NCBI GenBank assembly: GCA_036005065.1
Contig: DASYQW010000028.1
Span: forward strand, 1 to 32,222
Source of the DNA: Candidatus Methylomirabilota bacterium
GTDB taxonomy: Bacteria; Methylomirabilota; Methylomirabilia; Rokubacteriales; DASRDR01
Reading direction: 5' to 3'
DNA length: 32,222 bases
In this document: positions 23,196-30,730 of the stretch, one piece after another
Layout: every line of letters begins with the position of its first letter
Position numbering within the stretch: position 1 is the first letter of the stretch
Program-made: the position numbers and the translations under genes
Notes under the pieces: generated by a model
What the model was told of the DNA's origin: nothing
The model's input: only the letters and a program-made list of their open reading frames with translations
Database searches by the model: none

Positions 23196-24725
23196 ATGCC
23201 GGAACCGTGGGCAACCCGGGCGGCGCTCGCCGGCTTGGGGCTTCTCAGCCTGGCCGGGTATCGGCTCGGCCTTCCGCGACTCGGCGGCCACGGCTTCCCC
23301 ATTCACGAAGCATACGTCGTCCTCTCCCTGGGCCTCTTCCTCGTCTACCTCGCGGCGGTGACCGTGGTGCTCCGGCGGCCCTCGGCGGATCGCGTCGTGC
23401 TGGCCACGATCCTCGGCTTCGGGCTGCTCTTCCGGCTGGCGGTCCTGCCGAGCCCGGTCTTCCTTTCCTCGGACCTCTACCGGTACCTCTGGGACGGGCG
23501 CGTGCAGCTTGCCGGCATCAATCCCTATCGTTCCGCGCCGGAGGCGCCGGAGCTCGCCCGCCTCCGCGACGCGGAGATCCATCCGCGCATCAACCGGCCG
23601 ACCGAGCGCACGGTGTACCCGCCGGCCGCCGAGGCGGTGTTCGCGCTCGTCGCCGCCGTCGCGCCGAACAGCGTCGTGGGGTGGCGTGTGGTCGTTCTCG
23701 GCTGCGAGGGCGCGACGGTGGCGCTGCTCCTCGGCCTGCTGCGGCGGATGAGGACGGCCCCGTCCGCGGTCCTCGTCTACGCCTGGGCGCCGCTGGCCGT
23801 CCTCGAGGGCGTACAGGCCGGCCACGTGGACTTCGTGATGTTCCCGCTGCTCCTCCTCGCGCTCGGCTGGCGGCAGGCGGGCCGGATGACCGGCGCGGGC
23901 TTGGCCCTCGGCCTCGCGATCCTGGTCAAGCTCTATCCGGCCGTGCTCCTCCTGGTCTGGCACCGCCGCGGCGAGCGTCGCCTTCCGGCGGCCTGCGCCG
24001 GCGTCGTGGCCACGGGCTACCTCGCCTATCTCGGCGGGGTCGGCCCGCGGGTCGCCGGGTTCCTGCCCCGGTATTTCGGGACCGCGGAAGACTTCAACGT
24101 GGGGCTCCGCGCGTTCCTGACCGCGCCGGTGGACGCCGCGCTGAACGCGTCCCACTGGGAGGCCCTGGGGCGGTGCGGCCTCCGATTCCTCGCGCGCTTC
24201 GGCTACGTGGACCCGCGGGTTCCGATCGAGGCCCTCCTCCCGGCCGACGCCGAGCCACCCCTTCGCCAGGCGCTCGGGATGCCGTCCGCGGACGTGGGGA
24301 CGCTCCTGCTGGTCCAGGTCGGCCACGAGGTGGTCCGGGGCGTCGCCATGTTCGTCCTGCTCGCCCTGCTGGGGGCCGTGCTCGTCCGGCTCGGCCGGCG
24401 GCGATCCGAAGGCGCTGCCGGCGTCCTCGCCGCCGGCAGGGGAGCGGTGGCCGCCTATCTCGTTCTGGTCCCGACCGCCATGCACGCGTGGTACGCCGCC
24501 TGGATGCTGCCGTTCCTGACCCTTCAGCCTTCGCTGGCGTGGCTCTGGTTCACCGGGGCGGTGTCGCTGTCCTACCTGAAGTACGCCTGGGGCGACCTGC
24601 CGGTCTGGCTGCGTCTGATCGAGTACCTCCCACTCTACGGCCTCCTCGTGTGGGAGTGGGTCGCGGTGGTCTCGACGCGCTGGGCTCTCCACCGCGGTTG
24701 CGGGTCGGGCGCGGCGCCGGTATAG
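23196..24725 (+). CDS. GT-C (GT87/mannosyltransferase-like) polytopic membrane glycosyltransferase
   Basis: 509 aa with roughly ten hydrophobic segments. The first extracytoplasmic loop has SSDLYRYLWDGRVQLAGINP (about 91-110), the acidic-loop signature of enzymes that use polyprenyl-phosphate-linked sugars, with D93 and D100 as candidate catalytic acids. YPPAAEAVFAL, LAILVKLYPAVLLL and PTAMHAWYAAWMLPFL are further matches to the mannosyltransferase group. It would add a hexose to a glycolipid or cell-surface polymer. A GTG at 23175 is also in frame, but the candidate -10 element lies after it, so ATG 23196 is preferred. The stop codon lies inside the promoter of the next gene. Confidence 0.82.
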   Translation: MPEPWATRAALAGLGLLSLAGYRLGLPRLGGHGFPIHEAYVVLSLGLFLVYLAAVTVVLRRPSADRVVLATILGFGLLFRLAVLPSPVFLSSDLYRYLWDGRVQLAGINPYRSAPEAPELARLRDAEIHPRINRPTERTVYPPAAEAVFALVAAVAPNSVVGWRVVVLGCEGATVALLLGLLRRMRTAPSAVLVYAWAPLAVLEGVQAGHVDFVMFPLLLLALGWRQAGRMTGAGLALGLAILVKLYPAVLLLVWHRRGERRLPAACAGVVATGYLAYLGGVGPRVAGFLPRYFGTAEDFNVGLRAFLTAPVDAALNASHWEALGRCGLRFLARFGYVDPRVPIEALLPADAEPPLRQALGMPSADVGTLLLVQVGHEVVRGVAMFVLLALLGAVLVRLGRRRSEGAAGVLAAGRGAVAAYLVLVPTAMHAWYAAWMLPFLTLQPSLAWLWFTGAVSLSYLKYAWGDLPVWLRLIEYLPLYGLLVWEWVAVVSTRWALHRGCGSGAAPV

Positions 24726-24726
24726 T
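24698..24726 (+). promoter_or_regulatory. promoter of the thiolase gene
   Basis: TTGCGG (24698-24703), exactly 17 bases, TATAGT (24721-24726). It overlaps the last codons and stop of the glycosyltransferase gene. The thiolase ATG is 57 bases further on, behind AAGGAGG (24772-24778). Confidence 0.6.
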
Positions 24727-24783
24727 AGCCGAGTAGCCGGGGCCGCGCGCGCCGCACTCCGCTCCGCTGCCAAGGAGGCTCCC

Positions 24784-25929
24784 ATGCCAGAGGCCGTCAT
24801 CGTCGAAGCCGTCCGCTCCGCAGTCGGGCGCAAGAACGGGACGCTCGCGGCGGTTCGCCCGGACGACCTGGCCGCCCACGTCCTCGCGGCCCTCGTCCGC
24901 CGGGCGGGGGTGGATCCGGTCCTCGTCGAGGACGTGATCTTCGGGTGCGTGGACCAGGTGGGGGAGCAGGGATTCAACATCGCGCGCAACTCCGCCCTGA
25001 TCGCCGGCCTGCCGCTCGACGTCTGCGGTGTCACGCTCGACCGCATGTGCGGCTCGGGGCAGCAGGCGGCGAACTTCGGCTTCGGCATGGTCGTCTCGGG
25101 GCAGCACGACTGCCTGATCGTGGGCGGGGTCGAGAACATGAGCCGCGTCCCCATGGGCTCGAACGCCCAGGGTCCCGGCGAGGGTCCCATCAGTCCCAAG
25201 CTGACCGAGCGCTACCAGATCGTGCCGCAGGGGATCTCGGCCGAGCTGATCGCCGAGAAGTGGGGGCTCGGCCGCGCCGAGCTCGACGAGTTCGCGGCCC
25301 AGAGCCACGAAAAGGCGGGCCGGGCGATCGCCGAGGGGCGGTTCAAGCGGGAGATCGTGCCGGTGCCGCTGCCGGACGGCTCCCTATTCGACACCGACGA
25401 GGGTGTGCGGGTGCCGGTGAACCGGGAGAAGATGGCCAGCCTCGCCCCCTCCTTCAAGCCGGACGGCGTCGTCACGGCCGCCAACTCGAGCCAGATCTCG
25501 GACGGGGCCGCGGCCCTCCTCCTGATGTCGCGGGAGCGGGCCCAGGCCCTCGGGCTCCGCCCTCGGGCGCGGTTCGTCGCCTCCGCGCTGGCCGGCGTGG
25601 ACCCGACGATCATGCTCACGGGCCCCATCCCGGCGACCCAGCGCGTCCTCGCCAAGGCCGGACTGGCGCTCGCCGACATCGACCGCATCGAGATCAACGA
25701 GGCGTTTGCCTCGGTGGTGCTCGCCTGGGAGCGGGAGCTGCGGCCCGACATGTCGAAGGTCAACGTGAACGGCGGGGCGATCGCGCTCGGGCACCCCCTC
25801 GGCTGCTCGGGGGCGAAGCTCCTCACCACGCTGCTCTGCGAGCTGGAGCGGTCGGGAGGCCGGTTCGGCCTTCAGACGATGTGCATCGGCTTCGGCCAGG
25901 GCATCGCGACGATCATCGAGCGGCTCTGA
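24784..25929 (+). CDS. acetyl-CoA C-acyltransferase (thiolase)
   Basis: 381 aa, normal thiolase length. The acyl-accepting cysteine is C89 in DRMCGSGQQA; the other catalytic motifs are NEAFA, GGAIALGHPLGCSGAK (histidine) and TMCIGFGQG (second cysteine; the more usual form is CIGGG). The loop ENMSRVPMGSNAQGPG resembles biosynthetic/degradative acetyl-CoA acetyltransferases. It could cleave 3-oxoadipyl-CoA at the end of the box pathway or 3-ketoacyl-CoA in fatty-acid oxidation; the sequence alone does not choose. It has its own promoter and is followed four bases later by a miniprotein gene. Confidence 0.92.
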   Translation: MPEAVIVEAVRSAVGRKNGTLAAVRPDDLAAHVLAALVRRAGVDPVLVEDVIFGCVDQVGEQGFNIARNSALIAGLPLDVCGVTLDRMCGSGQQAANFGFGMVVSGQHDCLIVGGVENMSRVPMGSNAQGPGEGPISPKLTERYQIVPQGISAELIAEKWGLGRAELDEFAAQSHEKAGRAIAEGRFKREIVPVPLPDGSLFDTDEGVRVPVNREKMASLAPSFKPDGVVTAANSSQISDGAAALLLMSRERAQALGLRPRARFVASALAGVDPTIMLTGPIPATQRVLAKAGLALADIDRIEINEAFASVVLAWERELRPDMSKVNVNGGAIALGHPLGCSGAKLLTTLLCELERSGGRFGLQTMCIGFGQGIATIIERL

Positions 25930-25933
25930 CGCC

Positions 25934-26017
25934 ATGGCCGGCTACTACTGCCCGAAGTGCAAGAAGACGGCGCCTGTCCAGAAGATGTGCTGTGGGCGCC
26001 CCATGAAGCGCGGCTAG
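25934..26017 (+). CDS. 27-residue desulforedoxin-like metal-ribbon miniprotein
   Basis: A 27-codon frame starts four bases after the thiolase stop. It has two cysteine pairs: CPKC at residues 6-9 and CC at 19-20 within MCCGRPM. The order CxxC ... CCGxPM is that of desulforedoxin and of the N-terminal domain of desulfoferrodoxin, which bind one iron by four cysteines, but the linker here is only nine residues and the whole protein is shorter than desulforedoxin (36 aa). It may bind zinc or iron, possibly as a dimer. The ribosome binding site is weak, so expression probably depends on coupling to the thiolase gene. Coding status rests on the motif alone. Confidence 0.6.
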   Translation: MAGYYCPKCKKTAPVQKMCCGRPMKRG

Positions 26018-26060
26018 GCCCCGGGCCGATGGCCGTCGCGCCGGGTCGTCCTCGGTCGTC

Positions 26061-26099
26061 GGCGGCCCTCAACGTATGCGGCATACGCCTCGGGCCGCC
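26061..26099. promoter_or_regulatory. nested palindrome upstream of the dehydrogenase operon
   Basis: An outer 8-bp stem GGCGGCCC (26061-26068)/GGGCCGCC (26092-26099) encloses a perfect 15-base palindrome CGTATGC-G-GCATACG (26073-26087), separated by four unpaired bases on each side. The inner palindrome is less GC-rich than its surroundings and has the form of a dimeric-repressor operator (GntR-like). The whole could also fold as an RNA hairpin after the thiolase unit. It lies 52 bases before the start at 26151. Confidence 0.5.
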
Positions 26100-26150
26100 T
26101 CCTTCCTGCGTCCTACCGGCGCTCGGCCCTCGGCCCGGGGCCTCCGCTTG

Positions 26151-27134
26151 ATGACGACGACGGCCGACCCGGGGTCGGCGCCGCTGGTCCTCATCTGCGG
26201 CCTCGATCATGCCACCTTCGTCGAGGAGGAGGCCGTGTTCGCCGCCGCGGGGGTGCGCTTCCGCCCCGTGCTCGCCCGCAGCGAGGCGGACTTCCTCGGC
26301 AAGTGCGCGGAGGCGGATGCCCTCCTCATCCAGTACGGCGATGTCACCCGGCGAGTCATCGAGAGCCTGCCGCGTATCCGCGTCCTCGTGCGCTACGGGG
26401 TCGGGGTCGACGGCATCGACGTCGAGGCCGCGACCGCGCGGGGCATCCCGGTGGTGAACGTCCCGGACTACGGCACCGACGAGGTGGCGAACCACGCGGT
26501 CGCGCTGCTCCTGGCTCTGGCCCGGAAGCTTCCCCAGCTCGATCGGCAGACCCGCGCCGGCCGCTGGAGCGTCTTCGAGGCGATCCCGATCACCCGCCTG
26601 ACCGGCCGGACGGTCGGAATCCTCGGGTGCGGCCGGATCGGGAGCCGCGTCGCCCGAAAGCTGGCGGGCTTCGACGTGTGCCTCCTGGCCTGTGATCCCT
26701 ACCTCCGGACGTTCCCCCCGGGCGTCGAGCCCGTCGCGTTCGAGCGTCTCCTGGCCGAGTCCGACTACCTGACCGTGCACGCTCCGCTCACGGCGGGGAC
26801 GCACCATCTCATCGGGCGGGCCGCGCTGGCCCGGATGAAGCCGACGGCCGTCCTGATCAACACCGCGCGCGGCGGGATCGTGGATACGGACGCCCTGGTC
26901 GACGCGCTTCGGGCCGGGCGTCTCGCGGGGGCGGGACTCGACGTCACCGAGCAGGAGCCGCTGCCTCCCGGAAGCCCGCTGCTGGCCATGGACCAGGTCA
27001 TCGTGACGCCCCACGCCGCCTGGTACTCGGAGGAGGGGCGGTCCGAGCTCAAGCGCCGCGTGGCGGAGGAGGCGGTGCGGGTCCTGCGTGGCCAGCGGCC
27101 GCAGAACTGCATCAATCCCCAAGTGTTCGGGTGA
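26151..27134 (+). CDS. D-isomer-specific 2-hydroxyacid dehydrogenase
   Basis: 327 aa from ATG 26151. Substrate-domain segment VRYGVGVDGIDVEAATARGI, NAD-binding GxGxxG as GCGRIG (159-164) with D182 a few residues further on for the adenosine ribose, and catalytic R240 (NTARGG), E269 (VTEQEP) and H288 (TPHAAWYSEEG). The WYSEEG ending after the histidine matches the C-terminal-binding-protein-like/phosphoglycerate dehydrogenase-like group. It would interconvert a 2-keto acid and a D-2-hydroxy acid with NAD(H). The stop overlaps the GTG of the kinase gene. An in-frame upstream ATG at 26076 lies inside the palindrome and is less likely. Confidence 0.88.
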   Translation: MTTTADPGSAPLVLICGLDHATFVEEEAVFAAAGVRFRPVLARSEADFLGKCAEADALLIQYGDVTRRVIESLPRIRVLVRYGVGVDGIDVEAATARGIPVVNVPDYGTDEVANHAVALLLALARKLPQLDRQTRAGRWSVFEAIPITRLTGRTVGILGCGRIGSRVARKLAGFDVCLLACDPYLRTFPPGVEPVAFERLLAESDYLTVHAPLTAGTHHLIGRAALARMKPTAVLINTARGGIVDTDALVDALRAGRLAGAGLDVTEQEPLPPGSPLLAMDQVIVTPHAAWYSEEGRSELKRRVAEEAVRVLRGQRPQNCINPQVFG

Positions 27135-28171
27135 CGGGCGGGCCGCTCGACGTCGCTGGTGGCGGCGCGGGACCGTCGCCTGAGCCGCGGCCGGTGAGCC
27201 CGGAGCCGTCGCTCTACGACGTGGTGGCGCTCGGGGAGGTGATGCTCCGGCTCGCCTGCAAGCCGCCGACGCGCCTCGAGCAGACGCGGGAACTGGATGT
27301 CTCCTTCGGCGGCACCGAGGCCAACGTCCTCTGCGCGCTGGCGCGCATCGGCCTCCGCACGGCCTGGATCTCCGCCCTGCCCTCGAACCCGTGGGGGGAA
27401 CGGGTCGGGCGCGAGCTTCGCGGGCACGACGTCGACGTCGCTCACATCGTCTGGCGGGTGCGCGGCCGGATCGGGCTCTACTTCCTCGAATACGGCGTCG
27501 GCCCCCGTCCCATCCGGGTGCTCTACGACCGCCAGGACTCGGCCTTCTCGACCCTCCACGAGGATGAGGTGGACTGGGCGGTGGTGCGCCGGAGCCGCCT
27601 GGTCCACGTGACCGGGATCACCCCGGCGCTCGGCGAGCAGCCGCGCGGGCTCACCGAGCGGGCCCTCGAAGAGGCGCACACGGGGGGCGCCTTCGTCTCG
27701 CTCGACGTGAACTATCGGGCCGCTCTCTGGTCGCCCGACGACGCCCGCATCTACTTCGAGAGCCTGTGCCCGCGGGTCGGGCTCCTGTTCGTGGGTCGCG
27801 AGGACGCTCGCCGGGTATTCGGGCTCGACGGGGACCCGGAGCTGGTCGCCGAGGGGCTCCGGCGGTGGGCGCCCAAGGCGATGATCGCGCTGACCCTGGG
27901 CGAGCAGGGCTCGGTCGTCCTGGCCGACCGCCTCTACCGCCCCACGCGCCTCTACCGCCTGGACATGGTCGCCGACCGCGTCGGGGCCGGCGACGCGTTC
28001 GCGGCCGGCTTCCTCTACGGGCTCCTCACGAGCCAGGACGTGCAGTACGCCCAGGACTGCGGCACCGCGCTGGCCGCCCTCAAGTGCACGATGTGGGGCG
28101 ACGTCGCGCTGGTTCGCCCCGGCGAGCTCGAGGAGCTGATGGCCCAACCCGACCCGCGCATCCGCCGCTGA
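27131..28171 (+). CDS. PfkB-family sugar kinase (2-keto-3-deoxygluconate kinase-like)
   Basis: 346 aa from GTG 27131 (GTGA overlap with the dehydrogenase stop). The first 25 or so residues are glycine/proline-rich and outside the fold; the domain begins at LYDVVALGEVMLRL. FGGTEANVLCALARIGLRT is PfkB signature 1, and DRVGAGDAFAAGF with catalytic D288 is signature 2. The LGEVMLRL opening and the VRGRIGLYFLEYGVGPRPIRVLYDR segment are typical of 2-keto-3-deoxygluconate kinases. It would phosphorylate a keto-sugar acid with ATP. Coupled to a 2-hydroxyacid dehydrogenase, it may belong to sugar-acid breakdown. Confidence 0.87.
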   Translation: MTGGPLDVAGGGAGPSPEPRPVSPEPSLYDVVALGEVMLRLACKPPTRLEQTRELDVSFGGTEANVLCALARIGLRTAWISALPSNPWGERVGRELRGHDVDVAHIVWRVRGRIGLYFLEYGVGPRPIRVLYDRQDSAFSTLHEDEVDWAVVRRSRLVHVTGITPALGEQPRGLTERALEEAHTGGAFVSLDVNYRAALWSPDDARIYFESLCPRVGLLFVGREDARRVFGLDGDPELVAEGLRRWAPKAMIALTLGEQGSVVLADRLYRPTRLYRLDMVADRVGAGDAFAAGFLYGLLTSQDVQYAQDCGTALAALKCTMWGDVALVRPGELEELMAQPDPRIRR

Positions 28172-28208
28172 CCCGACCCCACTCACCAGAGCAAAAGGAG
28201 GCTCCACC

Positions 28209-29126
28209 GTGCGACCGTCCCGCTACCTCTACCTGAACGGCCGGATCGTGCCCTACGGCGAGGCGCTCATCCACGTCCAGTCGGCGGCCGTCAAGTACGG
28301 CACGTCGGTCTTCGAGGGACTCCGGGCCTACTGGAACCCGCAGCAGGGCGAGCTGTACGTCTTCCGCCTCAAGGAGCACATCGACCGTCTCTACGACTCG
28401 CTCCGGCTCATGCGGATGGAGCACACCTTCAGCCGGGAGGAGCTGGCCAGCTCCATCCTCGAGGTCTTGCGGAAGAACGAGTATCGTGAGGACGTCCACG
28501 TCCGGCAGACCGCCTACCTCGAGGCCGACGCCGGCATGGAGGCGACGGAGCCGGTCGGATTGGCGGTGGACGCGTTGCCCCGCCGGCTCTCCCAGAAAGT
28601 CGGCATCACCGCCTGCATCTCCTCCTGGATGCGGATCGCCGACGGCAGCATGCCGCCCCGGATCAAGTGCTCGGCCAACTATCAGAACGGCCGGCTGGCC
28701 GCGCTGGAAGCCAAGCTCAACGGCTACGACGGCGCCCTCCTCCTGAATGCCCGGGGCAAGCTCGCCGAGGCGCCGGGCGCGTGCTGCTTCGTGGTGCGGC
28801 GCGGGGTCCCGATCACGCCGCCGGTGACGGCGGACATCCTGGAGTCGGTGACGCGGGCGACGCTCCTCGAGCTGAGCCAGAAGGAGCTGGGCCTCGCCCC
28901 CGAGGTGCGCGAGATCGATCGGACGGAGCTGTACGTGGCCGAGGAGGCCTTCCTGTGCGGGAGCGGCTGGGAGATCACCCCCGTCCTGTCGGTCGACAAG
29001 CTGCCGCTCGGCGATGGCATCCAGCCGGGCCCGGTGACGCGCGCGATCCAGGCCTGCTACTTCGACGTGGTCCGCGGCGAGAAGCCGGCCTATCGGGACT
29101 GGCTCACCCCGGTGTACGGCAAGTAG
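28209..29126 (+). CDS. branched-chain-amino-acid-type class IV aminotransferase
   Basis: 305 aa from GTG 28209, behind AAAAGGAGG (28194-28202). Fold IV PLP features: YLNGRIVPYGEALIHVQSAA, GTSVFEGLRAYW, the Schiff-base lysine K153 in RIKCSANYQNGRLAALEA, and E187 in KLAEAPGA. It would move amino groups between branched-chain amino acids and 2-oxoglutarate. The stretch after E187 reads APGACCFVV, where IlvE proteins usually have the EGSGENIF type sequence, so the asparagine and isoleucine are replaced and specificity may differ. It is 37 bp after the kinase gene and may be co-transcribed. Confidence 0.85.
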   Translation: MRPSRYLYLNGRIVPYGEALIHVQSAAVKYGTSVFEGLRAYWNPQQGELYVFRLKEHIDRLYDSLRLMRMEHTFSREELASSILEVLRKNEYREDVHVRQTAYLEADAGMEATEPVGLAVDALPRRLSQKVGITACISSWMRIADGSMPPRIKCSANYQNGRLAALEAKLNGYDGALLLNARGKLAEAPGACCFVVRRGVPITPPVTADILESVTRATLLELSQKELGLAPEVREIDRTELYVAEEAFLCGSGWEITPVLSVDKLPLGDGIQPGPVTRAIQACYFDVVRGEKPAYRDWLTPVYGK

Positions 29127-29144
29127 GGCGGCCGCGCCCACCCA

Positions 29145-29198
29145 CCCAGCCCGAGAGGCTGGGGAGGTTTCGGAGGGGGCCGTTGAGGCCCCCTCCGA
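29145..29198. repeat. double-hairpin intergenic element, copy 2 (terminator-like)
   Basis: CCCAGCC (29145-29151)/GGCTGGG (29157-29163) with loop CGAGA is followed by a perfect 12-bp stem, TCGGAGGGGGCC (29170-29181), loop GTTGA, GGCCCCCTCCGA (29187-29198). The second stem is the same as at 11918-11943 apart from one extra pair and the loop, and again follows GGGGAGG. It lies between the convergent aminotransferase and BON genes, where it could terminate both. Confidence 0.7.
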
Positions 29199-29202
29199 TG
29201 AT

Positions 29203-29823
29203 CTACCGGCACACCTCGGTCGGCCCATCCTGGGCGAGCCGACCGTTCTGGTAGATCCGCTCCTGGACCTGACGGCACCCGGTGGGGCCGACCGCGGCCA
29301 GCGGGTAGGCTTCGACGCGCTGGAACCCGTCGACCGACTCGTAGGCGACGGCGCGGTTCTGAAGCGCGGCCTCGCGCGTGGCCCGGCGCCGGATGTCGCT
29401 GAGCGTGCCGTCGAGGGTCGCATCGGCCGCTCGCCAGCGGTTGTCCCGGTCCAGGACGGCGGGCGTCGCCGGCGTCACCGGTGGGCTGTACACCGGAGCG
29501 GGTGGGGCGGTCGGAGCGGCCGCCTGCACTCGCAGGTTGTTGACGACTCCGCGGACGCCACCGACCTGACGGGCCGCCTCGCCCGCCCGATATCGAACGT
29601 CCTCGTTCTCGACCACGCCGTTCAGGCTCACGATTCCCTGGTTGGTGTCCACGTCGATCCGGGTCAGCGTCGACAGCTTCTCGCGAGCCAGCCGCGTCTT
29701 GACGGCGGCCGTGGTCAGGGCGTCGTCGACGGTCGCGCCGGCCGACTTCTCCGGCGCCGAGGCGCAGCCGGCGACGGATCCGAGCAGGGCCATGACGAGC
29801 GCGAGTCTCAGTATGGTATGCAT
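29203..29823 (-). CDS. BON-domain lipoprotein
   Basis: 206 aa from the ATG complementary to 29821-29823; GAGAGGAG lies a few bases upstream. Signal peptide with lipobox SVAGC (lipidated C20). Residues about 33-105 are a BON domain: DDALTTAAVKTRLAREKL, then TNQGIVSLNGVVENEDVRYR and GVRGVVNNLRV, as in OsmY-type proteins. A proline-rich linker (about 110-130) joins it to a C-terminal region with a cysteine pair (GCRQVQ...EVCR) that may be disulfide-bonded in the periplasm. BON proteins bind phospholipid and protect the envelope. A 19-codon frame precedes it by 14 bases. Confidence 0.87.
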   Translation of the reverse strand: MHTILRLALVMALLGSVAGCASAPEKSAGATVDDALTTAAVKTRLAREKLSTLTRIDVDTNQGIVSLNGVVENEDVRYRAGEAARQVGGVRGVVNNLRVQAAAPTAPPAPVYSPPVTPATPAVLDRDNRWRAADATLDGTLSDIRRRATREAALQNRAVAYESVDGFQRVEAYPLAAVGPTGCRQVQERIYQNGRLAQDGPTEVCR

Positions 29824-29837
29824 CGCCGATCTCCTCT

Positions 29838-29897
29838 CTACGAGCACACTTCGCGGGTCGTGATGACGAGCAGGAGAGAAACGAACAGTCGCTGCAT
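29838..29897 (-). CDS. 19-residue hydrophobic peptide upstream of the BON gene
   Basis: ATG complementary to 29895-29897 with AGGAGGT (complement of 29903-29909) five bases before it, one of the best ribosome binding sites in the window. The peptide MQRLFVSLLLVITTREVCS ends at a TAG, followed after 14 bases by the BON gene. It could be a leader peptide, a small membrane peptide, or the beginning of a signal peptide cut off by a mutation. No arginine, histidine or other amino-acid run suggests classical attenuation. Confidence 0.45.
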   Translation of the reverse strand: MQRLFVSLLLVITTREVCS

Positions 29898-29933
29898 GGC
29901 GAACCTCCTGGACAGAGAACCAGATATCGTCCC

Positions 29934-29946
29934 GATTGCAGCAATC
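29934..29946. promoter_or_regulatory. palindrome upstream of the BON unit
   Basis: GATTGC-A-GCAATC is a perfect 13-base palindrome in the AT-richer stretch 37-49 bases before the small peptide start. The region 29898-30052 otherwise holds no gene. A repressor or activator site is plausible. Confidence 0.35.
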
Positions 29947-30052
29947 CCGATACCAGGCGTCGTCTGTCGCGCTGGCGACAGAGGAGGCGGGGGCGTCGGC
30001 AGCCCGTCCGCAGCCAGGCTGAGCCCGGGGCCCCTCGCCGCGACGCAGCGGG

Positions 30053-30730
30053 TCAGTTCTTCCGGAAGAGGATGGGCCCCACGAAGGACTCGGCGGTGCT
30101 CTTGGTGTCGTCGGAGTCGATCCCGACGGAGACGATGGCTGGCTCCTCGGGCTCCTCCCCGTAGATCCGCTTGAAGTCCTCGCGGACGTTGCGGCGCTCC
30201 GTGAGCCACTTCCCGAGGTCAGCGGGACCCGAGCGGACGACGACGTAGGTGACGGTGCCGGTCTTCTGGCTCTTCACCGTTGATCCGGCCGGCACGGTCG
30301 TGTCCCAGATGTATCCGATGACGCGGGAGCGGACGGCCTCCGGAAATCGCGGCCAGGTCACGTAGATCTGGCCGGCCTGGTCGTCGGTCTCGGCGCGGCG
30401 AGAGTCCCCGCCCTTCGGGAGCGTGACGACCTTCCAGCTCCACTCCAGGACCGGAGTCTCCTTCAGGTTGACCTTTCCCTTGATCTCCTTGCTGATATTC
30501 GAGCTGTCGCCGGCGCTCTTCAGGTGGAGGACCTTCCGCCCTCCGTCCTCGACGACGACGAACTCGTAATTGGGACTGCCCCATCGCTGCTTCTGCCACG
30601 GTGGCGGGATGCCCTTGGTGCCGACCGGCTGGGACGACCAGTCCTCGACCACCACCGGGTCGGCCGCCAGCGCGGTCACGACGAGCGCCAGCAGCAGGAT
30701 CGGGACCAGAGGCCGGGATCGCAGGGTCAT
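30053..30730 (-). CDS. DUF3047-type exported protein
   Basis: 225 aa. MTLRSRPLVPILLLALVVTALA is a cleavable signal peptide. The mature part reads VVEDWSSQPVGTKGIPPPWQ, VLHLKSAGDSSNISKEI, PVLEWSWKVVTLPKGGD, DQAGQIYVTWPRFP, IGYIWDTT and a C-terminal VSVGIDSDDTKSTAESFVGP, which is the pattern of the DUF3047 family (a jelly-roll-like extracytoplasmic domain of unknown function). The start ATG overlaps the stop of the mini-carboxyltransferase gene, so it is the last gene of a three-gene operon. No enzymatic motif is known to me. Confidence 0.82.
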   Translation of the reverse strand: MTLRSRPLVPILLLALVVTALAADPVVVEDWSSQPVGTKGIPPPWQKQRWGSPNYEFVVVEDGGRKVLHLKSAGDSSNISKEIKGKVNLKETPVLEWSWKVVTLPKGGDSRRAETDDQAGQIYVTWPRFPEAVRSRVIGYIWDTTVPAGSTVKSQKTGTVTYVVVRSGPADLGKWLTERRNVREDFKRIYGEEPEEPAIVSVGIDSDDTKSTAESFVGPILFRKN

